Positions 47,301 to 59,481 of a stretch of DNA of 64,000 nt are shown here, piece by piece. Positions within the stretch are counted from its first letter, which is position 1; every line of letters begins with the position of its first letter. This DNA comes from Enoplosus armatus (Eukaryota > Chordata > Actinopteri > Centrarchiformes > Enoplosidae): assembly GCF_043641665.1 (NCBI RefSeq), contig NC_092190.1, positions 14,258,048 to 14,322,047 on the forward strand. The letters are read 5' to 3'. Made by a program: the position numbers and the translations under genes. The notes beneath the pieces are model-generated. The model worked only from the letters and a program-made list of their open reading frames with translations, was not told the origin of the DNA and did not search any database.

Positions 47301-49510
47301 CATTTGGCATCGCAAAGAGGAATCCTTAAATGATCAACGATGAAAGAGATCCAACTCTGACCTTAATAGGTCCCAATACATTTTGCACGACATTGTTGCT
47401 GTGGAACGAGGGTAAGTTATCTACCACCAGGATTCAATGTAAGCCATGCGTCCTTTAATCTCCGATTCATTATATAGTACTGATTAAACTGTTCCCATCA
47501 AATAAGTTACAATTAGCTGTTGAAACATAGAAGTGATGTGAACTATGGCAGCAAATTACTTATGTCAAATGCAAATACTGGAAGAGTGGCAAGATTTACA
47601 CATAGCCAGTTTTCATATATACTTCCTGTACAACGGTATACTGTAAATTGAACTTGTTTTTTTCCCTTATATGTTAAGTATACTGAGACACTTCAGACAA
47701 GACGCTTCATCCAATTTAGCACTTGGAAACTGCCTTGTATAAGTGACTGTCTGCTCCAGTATGAACAAGCCAGCTATGAAAAGCATGTCAGGGCTTCTTT
47801 CTGGTTGTGCTGCAGAGAGGTACAGACATCGCTGCTCCCTTCCTGCGCTGCTGCCGGTGTGAGAGGTCCTCTCAACCAGCTGTTGTGTTGGATCAGTCAA
47901 CAGAGTTAAAGTGACACACTTTGTAGAGAATTACACCTCTACCACAGCCAGCTTTGGGCCTATATGGTCTCGCTAATAAACCTGGACCTTGTAATGGCTG
48001 TCTGATCACTCAAACGTAGGAGCAGCAGCAACGGGAGGACAAGAAAATGTCATCCAACATGGATAGAGAATGTACCTCCACCTTTGTTTAAGGGTCATGT
48101 GGGCTGAGTTTCATTGGTTTCTGTGTTTGTGCCAAGGATTGGCTTGTTAGATGTTATATGGGCACAAGACTTGACTATTTTTTAACAACCTTGCTCTCCT
48201 ATATTGATTGTGGTTATGAATGAAGCAATACTAAACATATAATACACACAAGGAGCAGCGCTGCAGCTGAGCTGAGTGGAGGAATAGTACAGTTGAATAG
48301 AACTGATCATAGCGACTCAAACGCAATAGCCTGCAAGAGTGCATTGTTGTTAGGCAAAACATACAGACAACGATGAATTCATTAGTTTAGTTTAACTCGC
48401 GATATTCTATACTTTTGTTATTGTCAACAAATCTCATGAAAAGACCAAAACCAATAATGCATTAGTCCATCTCTCAATACTTTCCAACTCCCTACCCTGT
48501 CTGTGACACTCAGACCCAAGTTCCTTCCTTCCTACTGAAGACGTGAATCTTCATAAATTTAGTAAAAATACATACTTTTATTTATGGAAAAGGCTATATA
48601 ATTTTCTTAAAACCGCTGGCAGCACTGTAGTTTTTAGCGAGCATCATTTAAAATGGAGTAAACTGTGCATTTGTCAGGGAATTGTGCGCTTATGAGTATA
48701 TATGCCACCAGGACTGTGTATGTGGGATCAACTAAAACAAAATGCACTACAATCCCACGTTAATTGCAATGAAGGAACATGTCAGCAAATGCAGCAGTGT
48801 GGCTCATTTATGTGTTTTTAAACATTTTTGGACAACTATGGAGTCTATGGCCTATATATCAGGCTTTAGCTACACAGTCAATACTTGTTATTAGGATCAA
48901 TACAATGTTGGTTTCGGTCTTTTCAAAGGATTTGTTGACAATAAGAAAAATATTGAATATCACCAGATTTATCCATTAAATGTCCTCATGGTTAGTCTGC
49001 GGTCAGTACATATCATGTACTTGTCACCTATATATGACATTGAGACGCACCATGATGACATATAATCAATAATGCAACAGTCTGTAATTTGCATATTACT
49101 AGAACAAGTTCCATGTGCCGATTCATTTTAGGCATTGATGTGTTTAAATGTTCCTTTTTGTTAAGGTGGACTCTGAAGATCATCTAATAATAAGCATCTT
49201 AACATCTACAGAGCCAATTCAAATTCCACTTAACAAAAGGACTGTTGTTGCTATAGATGTAACAACCAGTGGCCTCTTCTATCTTCTTCCAAAGCTGCTC
49301 CATTGACTCAACTGATGTACCTTATGATTTTATAAAAGACATACTTACAAATGCATAACTGAATTAAAATGCTTACCAACTTGAAACAATCCATTATTAC
49401 AGAGGGGGTTGAATTAATTCCTTCTCTTGCTTGATGCCTCAGAAGATAATTTGCCATGTAATTCTTTTCACCTACACAGATGCACCGACATACAGTACAT
49501 GCCTTTTTTT
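47301..49510. other. unclassified AT-rich sequence
   Basis: Octamers occur at 47569-47576 and 49087-49094 without clustering. T run at 49507-49516. Nothing else recognised. Confidence 0.5.
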
Positions 49511-49519
49511 TTTTTTAAA

Positions 49520-49960
49520 CCCTGATAACGACCGTTAATTCATCAAGAGTAAATAAAATGTTTAGTTGGGAGGGACATTAATTATCACATTCATCTGCTT
49601 GCTGTTTCCAAACTGGGCTATAATGAAATGTGCTGTAATAGAGATTGCTCTTGGGGAGGCAAGCCGTTTATGAATCGCTAGAGGTGCAGCAGCTGCCTTC
49701 CCCCTTGAGAGATAGAAATTTATGCCGTATACCCCGCTGATTGTTGAGAAGGTAAAGAACCAATAGCAGCATGTTCAGAGGTTTAATTTAAAGTGTGTTT
49801 CTCACTAGGCTGCTCACAACACTTAATTAAACTCTGCTGTTTTGGCAATGACAAATGCTGTGGTGCAGGAGGAAGCTGGGCTGCTGTGACTGAGAGGCTT
49901 TTGTAATTTCTTTCATGTGCAGCGATGGCCAGATCCAGGTCAGAAACTGTAGAATTAAAG
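49520..49960. promoter_or_regulatory. candidate conserved non-coding element
   Basis: Contains ACGACCGTTAATTCATC, GGGACATTAATTATCAC, GAGGTTTAATTTAAAGTG, CACAACACTTAATTAAACTC and GCAGCAGCTGCC. Five homeodomain cores spaced over 440 bp of unique sequence. Confidence 0.4.
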
Positions 49961-51345
49961 AACTAAACAAGATTTAGACATGGGGAATGGGAGGGCAAGG
50001 GGGTGGGCGGTTACAGTCATTTCTTTCTCAGGAATACATCTATTTTTCTCTCTTTTTTTGTGTCCTCATTTTTTGAAAGTTTTGTCAGAGATTTATGAGG
50101 GTTGAGCTTCTGTGCCTGAGTTTCTGCACTTACTGCCTTTACACTGTTTCCTAAGGCTTGTCTGCTTGATGGAGACTTGATTTTATTCATCATGCCTTTC
50201 AGTAAAATGTTGAATGGGTTTCTGCAGAGTATATTGTTCCTATTAATTCACAACAGTTTGATCTTTCTATCACGTTTCTTAGCATGACTCTTAATTTGCC
50301 AAACCATATTTTCAACAAAGAAAGCATTAAGTTTAAAATATTCAAGTAAGTGTGAAATTTAACTTCAGAGGTCTTGCACACAAAAACATCAAACGCCAAG
50401 CAGTCAACAATCTGACAGGGAGTGAGTAATAGCTTTTTTTCTGGGTAGAAATTCAATTCATGCCAAACAAAAATCTTATTTTGTTTCTATAATGGTGTGA
50501 CTGTATTACTGTGCATTTCACGAGATCCATTTAAAAGGTGGAGCCAGTCTAGCACATAGCCACTGCAAAGCCTTGCCTGCTGCTGTGTTATGAAGTCACA
50601 GAACTCAGGCTATACTACCAGGAAATAACCACAAAGATGCCTGCGAGGCACAAACAGGAGCTGGAGCATTTCATTCAATAATGTAATCCATACTTTTAAG
50701 TAAAGGACCTCAATTCTTAAGTCCTTTTTTATTACTTGAGTGAATGGTACCACACATTATTTTTCTGTCACATGCCAATCTTTTTGCACAGAGCTTTATC
50801 ATAACTGTATAAATAAATAGTGGTTTTACTGGCTGTGTAGCCAAGAAAATACAAAGTCACTATGTTCAATTTGAAAAGGTGCTTCCCACAACACAATCAC
50901 GGACCCCAATTAAACATACTTTAAGGCTTATTTGGCTTTATGTCATTTTTTAAAACATTTCATTTTGTCATAAATAAATATACCCACTATTAAACTTTCA
51001 TAAGCTACAAATCAAATCTGTATCTTATTCAATAAATTTACCTATTATAAGATTGTGCTATTTATAACTTAATCAAAGGGGGCACAGTTGGCCATTTACA
51101 CTGTACTAAACCAAACTGTGAACACTGATCAAAGCAATACATTAATATATGTGGACAGACAATTATAATTGTCTTCATTATCATGTAAAAATTAAATGTA
51201 TCAGTTCAATATGAAATTCAGTAATTCCACTAGAGGTGAAAGGTGTTTTGGCTAATCCAGAGCATTAAATAATAAAAACAGGAGCATATGCAAGTAGAAA
51301 AAAACAAACATAGTATTTATCCTGTTTTATATAGGGGATGCAAAC
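49961..51345. other. unclassified AT-rich sequence
   Basis: Nothing recognised. Confidence 0.5.
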
Positions 51346-51349
51346 AGCT

Positions 51350-51900
51350 CCATATGTATTTTGGTGTTCTGTAAATGCCAGGGAGACACAGCAGCATCCG
51401 TTGGAGTTAACGGTGCAGCACTTTTGTGTTCAGTAGCACAAATCATTAATCATGAGGCCGGCCATATTCTTGTAGTGCCTGTGCTTTCATTACTGGGCCT
51501 AATTAAACAGTTCTGTGAACTGGAATCTCAGATTCCTCTGTTACAGATTATCATTAATTATGGTGAAAGTGCTCAGAGATGTTGGACTCAATTATATTCT
51601 GCTCAACCCTGGCAGCGGGGTGATTCATTGTTCTGAGCACTCCACAGCCGTACTGTCTCTGCTTATCACCAACCTCCACTTTTGTAAATTGGGCTCTGCC
51701 AGCCAACAAACTAAGAATTATGTGCTGCTTTTTTCATTACAAACATGTTGGAGGAGCACAGACCAATTAAGGGTGGGATATTTTGTGTGGAGTGATGAGG
51801 CAGGCATTGGTGCAGGGAGATGGGGGTTGGATGGGGGGTACTATGGGAATGAGCTCACCATGCTGAAGTTGTAGCTTTATTACCATGTGTGGTGCAGCCC
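51350..51900. promoter_or_regulatory. candidate conserved non-coding element
   Basis: Contains ACAAATCATTAATCATGAGG, GGGCCTAATTAAACAG, GATTATCATTAATTATGG, GTGATTCATTGTTC and GACCAATTAAGGG. Very regular homeodomain-core content and no repeats. Overlapping ORFs of 91 and 119 codons are not supported by splice signals. Confidence 0.42.
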
Positions 51901-53585
51901 TCCACCAGGTCTATTGGCTGATTATGCTCAGCATAGTTGCTCAATATCTCAAAGCTCTCAGTATTGTAACGGTGAAATTAGAATTTGGACTGAATATTAT
52001 ATTGATATTTCTGTACTGTATATACAAACAGATTTTCATTGTCCTGAGGGAGGGTTTAAATGGAGATTTCTATTGTACTGGCAGCTCTGAGAGCGTATAG
52101 CTTGGAGGAAAGCATTAACTTTTCATAATATTTGTGTATGACATGAAACTTTTTATGCAGTTGAACAATGTCAATATTACTTCTATGGTCTTCTGCAGGG
52201 TACATGGGGGGTCTATGATAGAAACAGTGTGTGAATGAGATTATTGGCCACCTTTTTTTAGGGTCAGAGAATCAAGAGGAAAATCTGAATCAAAGAGAGG
52301 CAGAAGTTCCAATGGTAAGCTTAGGCCTTAGCGGTTTGCACAATTTCATATGCCACAGTAGGTAGTGATTTTAATATATATGAAAATCAGCCAGAGCTGT
52401 GTGCATGTGTCTCTTATAATATCACCGGTGGGAGATTTTCCCTGCCTTACAAAGCAGGGCTGTTTTCGTTTCTTCTCTACTACAGTGTTGTCCCAGTACG
52501 ACTCACAATAAGATATCTGCCTCAGTTCCATTGCTTTCAAGAATTAGTGCAGTTACGCAGCTTGCAGTAAAAAGGAAAACAAAGCAAAATCTCAGGTGTC
52601 AGAATCTTACAATATCTTTGTTTCTCTCATAGTTCCTTAAACTGGTGTAATCCCATAATTCCCATGGCAGAGGAGCAAGAAATGGGATTTTTCCTTCTAG
52701 TGACATAGCAGCAGCTCATTGAAAATGTAATACACTACTTCCAAGTCACAGGTCAGCTGGCAATCTGAATTTTAAAAGGACTGTGAATAATATTCTGTTT
52801 TATTTTGAAAATGAACTTTGTGGCCTCCATCATGAATCCAATATATGTCTTAATCTTCTGGGCTCTTGAAGCCCACAGCTCTGGAAGAAGGCCTTTGACT
52901 CCTGAACCTAATAAGGAAATCACTTGTTTTCTCATCCGTCTTCCCATTTTTATAGCAGATGACACAAAACAGTCCTTTATTTTAAAAGTAACTGATGAAG
53001 CATAAAATAGGTTACATAATAGTAAGGCTTTTACTCACCTTTTCTACATACATTAAATGACTGTATTATGCGAGAGGCTTGAAGAACTAATACAACAGAA
53101 ACACAGAAAAACTAAATTACAAAAACAACAATTATTATTAATTCTATATATATATGTATAGGTTTGTGTGCACAGTGTATCCTAAAGATGAAAAGATTAA
53201 CATCTGAGCATCTATTGTTATTCTGAACTGAACATGGCTGACAGTGGCAGTGAATTTAAGCGTTAATTACACACTAACCTTTTCAGAATGGATATTTAGA
53301 CATGCTGTGTCCTGCGACTATGAATGTTCAAGAAATGAAAACATCCAACAACCAATCAGTATCTACTCACATTAGCATAGTCTTTTAAAGCCCAATGCCC
53401 CAAAACATGCCATGGAAATCCTCTCCTATTTATCTTAAAATAGCCACTTAACTTTGACTGACACTAATTCTTAGTACATGAAACTGTAGAAACCCCATCA
53501 TTTCACCCTTCTCTCTCTGTCAGAAAATTACAAAAGACAGAGTTTGTGATGTCCCCAGTGTGCAAATCCCTTTATTCTGTCAGAT
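51901..53585. other. unclassified AT-rich sequence
   Basis: A short TA run lies at 53146-53160. Nothing else recognised. Confidence 0.5.
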
Positions 53586-53589
53586 TACA

Positions 53590-54180
53590 GCATTTGATAT
53601 GACGTAGTGCGGCATTCTGGCCTCACATGCCTGCCAGAAAGAAGGGACCTGTCAGCAGCAGAGGAGAGCAGTGCAGATCATCACTCTGACTGATCCACAG
53701 GCCCAGAGACTGTCATCTCCTCCGACTGTACAAGTCAACACAAATAAAAGTGAGGAAGCAAAAGCCATAATGGCTGGGAGAGATCCCGGCTCATTGTGGC
53801 CATTACTTTTATTCAAACCTTACAGATGACATGATGTGAAAAATGAGTCTGTGTCTAGTCGGGTGCCCATTAGTGAGTGAGCACATTATCTCCCCTTTTT
53901 CACATTGAATCTCCTCCCTGCATGCAGTGGCAGATGCTCCCGAGGAGTCACTCACTTTTATGGGCTTTTGACTGCCGTACTCTTTTAAATACAGGGGCCT
54001 GCACCAGGCAGAGATGACGTATGGCTGTCAGCGCTCTTTACCTCTCTGACAGATGCCTTCAGTGGATCCCTCCTTAAACCTTCTGTCTAAAACTAAGGGG
54101 GACAGCTAACCTCTTCCCTCTCAGAGCAGACAAGCATGCATCAAATTGATTATTACTGCAAAGGGGGTGATTTCTAAAAA
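53590..54180. promoter_or_regulatory. candidate conserved non-coding element
   Basis: Contains AAAGCCATAATGGCTGGG, GTGGCCATTACTTTTATTC, TGGCTGTCAGCGC, CTCTGACAGATGCC (MEIS/TGACAG-like) and ATCAAATTGATTATTACTGC. The imperfect inverted pair CCATAATGG / CCATTAC is notable. Confidence 0.38.
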
Positions 54181-54940
54181 TCTCTATTTCCAGACAATTA
54201 CAGTGCAATATACTTAAGTACAGTCTAAGGGCAATCATGAAAAACAATTCCCAACAACCCTTAAGAGTGATACTACACTGGGGAACTTAAAAGTTCATAA
54301 ATGAATTTATTATGGAGGATTTTTGTGGAAGATAATTGTAGATTTGATCACTGGAAAATGATACAGACCAAGTCCATGTATACATTACAAAAAGTAAATT
54401 TTAGGAAGTTTTGATGTTAGCAAACATCATGTCCTCACACCTCTAATAGTCGTTAAAACACCTCCCCCAGCTGATGAAGGAAAATCAATTACTTTGTCAA
54501 ATCACTGTGTTCCTGTCACATTGTTGTGGCTGGAATTGACATGACGAACAAGTGCTTCCTATGTGCTTCGTCCATCTATCTAGACTGTGAAAAGTTCACA
54601 TCACACACACAAAAAAAAAAAATCTACTTGTATGAGTGTTAGAACATTAGCTCAAATGTCTCCATGCAACACCCGGACTTGCGTCCTGACACAATCTGTA
54701 ATAAACGAAGCAAAACAAATTTACAACCATTTTGTCATCACTTTCTCTAATAATGTTTGGTGAATAAATACAGTGGGGCTTCCATTTAGTCCCTTACCAA
54801 CAGCCTCCATATGATCTTTTCAATGGTTGTTGGGATCAAGGTTTAAAATCACCAAGCAGACTAATTGGAAATGCATGAGGATTAGGTTGAGTGGGTAATC
54901 AACATTGACATAAAAAAACAGAAAACAGAGACATGTACTG
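54181..54940. other. unclassified AT-rich sequence
   Basis: A short CACACACA-A13 run at 54604-54621. Nothing recognised. Confidence 0.5.
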
Positions 54941-54944
<4 letters not shown>

Positions 54945-54978
<34 letters not shown>

Positions 54979-55007
54979 TATATATATATAGATATAGATA
55001 TATATAG
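54945..55007. repeat. (TA)n tract with GATA interruptions
   Basis: TA array becoming (TAGATA)-type near its right end. Can extrude a cruciform. Confidence 0.95.
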
Positions 55008-57140
55008 CCTTTTCTCATTCCCAATGCTAGAAATGCACCATTACACAGTGTGCCACAGTTAACAAATATTCAACAGTATGGAAACCCCCCAAGGAATGTT
55101 GAGTCTATTTGAAAATAACATATTTATTCTACAATGGGAAATAAATCTGTATGAAGTAATACAGAGCAAAGCTCAGAGGTTGTGGTCAGTGACAGGGAGT
55201 CCTGGCTTCTCCCTGGCATGAGTTTGAACCAGAGCCGCTTGGTTCAATCTAATCTCTGACAAGAAACAACAAGCCTTTGGGACACCCCCGTGGTCCACCT
55301 ATACGCCGCACAACATCATAAGCAGCTCAACTCAGGGGGTTAGATCTACTGTAGCTGTCAGGGGAGAAATATGTTTCCATTTTACAATTTCAGTGGCAGA
55401 AAAGACCATACAAATGCTCCTCTATTTCCCTCACTATTGCTCACTCGTTTGAATCTCTCTTCTCTCTCTTCTGCTCCTGTCAGTTTTCCCCCAGTACACA
55501 CACTCAAAAGGGGTTCCCTGGTGACTGCGTCCCATTACTATCCTGAGACTGCTGCACAACAGAACTGCATCGCCAACGCCCCCAATGATAGCACTCACAT
55601 TCCCACATTGCCAAGTCGAGCAGGATTTGGTAGCCAGCACGTGTTTATCTCAACCTCTTCACTTCTGTCTTTTAAAGAAATGTAAAAGAGACATGTATGC
55701 ACCATAAGTGACTCAATAACTTCTAAATTATGATCTGAAATACAGAGACAAGCCTTCCAGTAGTCAGAGGCCAGGTTCAACACTGTTCCCAGACTTAACA
55801 TAAAGATAGGATTCAAATACAAATCTTTCAGTTCTTTAATGATGCAAATTACTGGGTGCACTTTTATTTCAGCAGTGATTCCACAATGTTCTTGTAGAGC
55901 AAAGCTTACTAAAATACTCAGTCAGTCCCAAAATTACAGGTATGTATAATAAGTTTATAAGTTTGTCTGTAGATCAAAAGCATTTTTTGTATTAATCATT
56001 GTACCTGTTTATGCTCAGGATCATATATAACTATAGGCATGCCACTATGTTGGCCAGTAAGTAACAAGATCAGGTAACATTGCAGTACAAAAAATGCCAA
56101 ACATACAGTATGTTTGAGGTAATTCAGAGACAGCGTCTCCATTACACAGTTTGTCTATTAGAGAGCGCTGAAATGTTTATTTTTGAACTGTTAAAAGGTC
56201 ATGCGCAGTACACATATTGATCACAAATCATGTATTCAAAGTTTACGTTAAAATAAAAGATCTATATGATATATATAATGTCATTATTAATAATTAATAT
56301 GTTTAAATTCTTAAATACTGAAATCGCATCATCTTCAAAAATCCAGCAGCAGACGGGCTATAGTTTAAATGTCCTAGATTCATCTGTATGTATTAAAAAG
56401 GCCAGCCAATCAATTTGTGAGTGATCAGGTTATAGCTCTGTGTTTTTAATTTTGGTGGTGGGGTAACATTTTATTTATTCAAGGCCCCAGTAATGTAATT
56501 TAACACCACTAATGTTGATATCATCAAGGCAATACTTGGTTGCACTCCAGAGATTATACTGTGAAATGGTTGTATGCAGTTCGCTACAGTGTCTGCACTG
56601 CCACTGTTTATCCAAATATACCAAGTTACTATGATTCCACAAGGATCTCAGGCATGATTGTGCTAATCACCTGACACACCTGATTTCCCGATTCATTTTC
56701 TCCATTCATCTTGAGTAAATGTAGCGACAGCTTGCAATCTGTTTGTTTTGAGTAGTCAAAAAGGAACCAAAGGCATGTATCAACATGGAATAAATGCTAC
56801 TGCAAGATGTCACCAGCTGCACATGATATGATGAATTACAATCATATGTTAATCAGCCGGAGTCAGTAATGGGTTGTTTACACGGCGTTCCATCACGAAC
56901 CTTCCTGGACTGTTTTCTCATATACTGATACGGATTCTTGAACAGATAGGAGTACACTATCGTTTGCAATACTAATGAACATATCTAAGTTTCTTGTTTA
57001 AATTATTTTTATTTTGTTTGTTTTCCAGCACCATAGGAACAACTAAAAATGCATTTATGAAATAAAATGTGTCTTCAATGGAAAATTAACTGAGTTTGTT
57101 CATGCGTTTATAATTACTTTGTTTAAATCTGCCCGCCAGT
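55008..57140. other. unclassified sequence
   Basis: Mostly AT-rich. 55180-55340 is more complex but unassigned; a 104-codon plus frame at 55371-55685 is unsupported. Confidence 0.5.
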
Positions 57141-57142
57141 TT

Positions 57143-57169
57143 TTGTTGTTGTTGTTGTTGTTGTTGTTA
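57143..57169. repeat. (GTT)n trinucleotide microsatellite
   Basis: About eight GTT units ending GTTAC. Confidence 0.95.
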
Positions 57170-57286
57170 CACATCTTTGTAAGACAACTGCTACCAAGAC
57201 TGCCTGACAAAATTGGAAACCCAATAATGTTTTCATCCTTCATCACTCACTGTATTTCTCTCTGACATGCATGCAAAATCATATAA

Positions 57287-57313
57287 TGTGTGTGTGTGTG
57301 TGTGTGTGTGTGT
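57287..57313. repeat. (TG)n microsatellite
   Basis: Thirteen TG units. Confidence 0.95.
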
Positions 57314-58080
57314 CTGTTGTGGAAGGTTGGCCACAGAGCAAACAGCAGTAGGTCCAGCAACAAGGTCAATACTAGCGTAAGTACCTTTTTATTTCCCCAG
57401 CCACCCACAGTGTTAGATCCTACAGTTTGTCCAGCAAACTTACTAATGACTGGAATAGCCTCTTGGCTTCACTATTGTTTTCCTTATCCAGAGGTGGGTG
57501 AATGAGGAGAATCTAGCAGGTATTTACAGTAATCAATTGAAACCAATATTAGAATACATTCACGATCTGTAGCCTATTATCTAGATGAAAGGGATTTAGA
57601 TAAGAAAATCAATTTAGGTTTGAAGAGTTTTAAAAGGAGTGTCATTTCGATTCTTTTTTTCCTCCAACAAGCTATACATTTATTTTGGAGAAGCATTGCC
57701 ATCTTACAGTAGACTGATTAGATAATAATCTAATAAAAATCTAACTGTAATTCTCCTTTATAAAGCATTTTATATGACAATACCTACAAATGACTTCTAC
57801 TGTAATTCCAAAACTAACCTTAAATTATTTAAATACAAATTCATTGGACAGTGAATATTAGGCTAAATACAAAAAAACATTTTCATGAATCTACATCCAC
57901 AAATTCATATTTGACGAGTTGTGCCTAGATGATATGGTAAAACTGTATATCATGATTGGATGCAAAAATAATATGTAAAATCAACCAAACTGGTGTTCAA
58001 TGACCTGTGCTCCACTACTATGCATTACATCAGACAAATGTGTCTGTTTGGACAACACAATTTAATAAAAAGGAAAATGA
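57314..58080. other. unclassified AT-rich sequence
   Basis: Nothing recognised. Confidence 0.5.
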
Positions 58081-58081
58081 T

Positions 58082-58114
58082 ATCATCGTCATCATCATCA
58101 TCATCATCATCATC
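58082..58114. repeat. (ATC)n trinucleotide microsatellite
   Basis: About ten ATC units with one GTC interruption near the left end. Confidence 0.95.
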
Positions 58115-58655
58115 ACCGCCACATAATTCCAGTGAAAGATTGTGATAATATTGAAATGTTACCCAGACCAAAGGCAAATGTCCCGACAGCTTAAATTAAA
58201 AAGTATTATCCATCCAGTCATGTCCCAGTAAGCAGCTAACTGGACAGATTCAGAGTTCTCCACAAAAGAAACAACACACCACCTGACACTTTAGGTGGTG
58301 CTGCTATCTTGTCTGCATCTTGTCCGACTGGTACAACACAACCTTCCACAGTCATCTCACACATAAAGTATATTGAACATGAAGTATAATGCTAAAGGCA
58401 CAAGTTTTCAGGTCTGAGCTGACTTGAGGACTTTGAGGACTTGACCAATGCTTCTCATTGAAAATAACCATATTTCCACAGGGATTTATTAAATAAGTGA
58501 AACTGCAAACAAGGTAATATTTTTAGGAAATTAGAAACGACAATATCACTAAAGTAATTATTACAGTATATGAAATATGTGGAGGGAGGCTACTGTGGGT
58601 AAATAAATGAGAATCAAGAGTAAATAGAAACATCACAAGCATAGACACACTTATA
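58115..58655. other. unclassified sequence
   Basis: Contains a small local repeat (GAGGACTTTGAGGACTTGAC, 58425-58444). Nothing else. Confidence 0.5.
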
Positions 58656-58659
58656 AACT

Positions 58660-59040
58660 ATGCTACAACTAAATTGCTTCCACACTTCATGGGTTCAATA
58701 TGCGATTTAAAAGAGCCTGGCGGTGGCAATATTCCTCTGATATGGTGTTTAGTTTTAATAGGAACCCTCAGCTCAAATATGAGCTGACAAACACAGCAAG
58801 ACAAACACAGTCTCTCTCCGGCAATGAAATATACACTATCAAATAGACCTGTACCTTTTTGAATCCACTGTGTGGGTGAAACTAAAGCGCAGAACAAACA
58901 GCATTCTGATATGGCTTTGAGGGTGATAACAGCATCTGACAGGGTGGAGAGAGCAGGCTTTGGGCTCGGTGCGAAAACACAACCTGTGATTGACATGATT
59001 CCCTGGCCTTAGAGAAGTTTACCTTTTAATAAGAGCTCAG
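58660..59040. promoter_or_regulatory. candidate conserved non-coding element
   Basis: More complex than its flanks: GGTGATAACAGCATCTGACA, GAAATATACACTATC, TGTGATTGACATGATTCCC. A 112-codon minus frame covers it without splice support. Confidence 0.28.
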
Positions 59041-59134
59041 AGAGGCCCTCTCAACAACCTGGTCCAGGCTCTCACAGACAGCAGGCGACGGCTGGGGAGG
59101 TACACATGCATGTATTTATGTGCGTGTAGGGGGC

Positions 59135-59157
59135 TTGTGTGTGTGTGTGTGTGTGTA
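59135..59157. repeat. (TG)n microsatellite
   Basis: Eleven TG units. Confidence 0.93.
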
Positions 59158-59205
59158 TCGATGCACACGTGGTTGTGCACGTGTGTCTGTGCCCACTTGT
59201 AACAG

Positions 59206-59481
59206 ATTTCAATCAAGGATTTCAGCCATGCCCAAATATCCCTTCTCTTTTGGGCCAAGTTGTTTGAAGAAAATGAGTGGACTCAGGATCAAGAGCCTTT
59301 CTGGAGGAATTTAAGTCTGTTTGAGGATTATGACTTCTTCATCCTGTACAAAGCCTGCAGAGAGAGCTATATGCTAGCCCTTGGAGGCCGGGCTTACCAA
59401 TGCATTCCAGACGGCGATATAGGAGTGATAAAATCCAGGAAAGACATCATAGTTTTGGGTACAGATCTTCAAAATAAATAA
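59206..59481 (+). other. possible terminal exon or 91-codon open frame (plus strand)
   Basis: Preceded by CACTTGTAACAG|, an acceptor-like CAG with little pyrimidine tract. The frame stays open for 91 codons and ends in TAA. Two overlapping canonical AATAAA poly(A) signals (59473-59478, 59477-59482) sit on the stop itself. The predicted residues include LFEENEWTQDQEPFW and DYDFFILYKACRESYMLALG, an aromatic and hydrophobic mix with regular charges. No in-frame ATG lies near the start, so it would need splicing. No family recognised. It could equally be a conserved non-coding element that happens to be open. Confidence 0.22.

Noticed and set aside
47667..47900. 77-codon minus-strand ORF with mixed composition
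   Set aside because: No ATG at its start, no convincing splice sites, no family.
53630..53740. Possible LINE reverse-transcriptase fragment (CAGCAGAGGAGAGCAGTG)
   Set aside because: Similarity to RT C-terminal sequence is too weak and no 3' tail follows.
55200..55330. tRNA-like T-loop hint (GGTTCAATCT)
   Set aside because: No matching acceptor stem, D-arm or anticodon arm can be folded around it.
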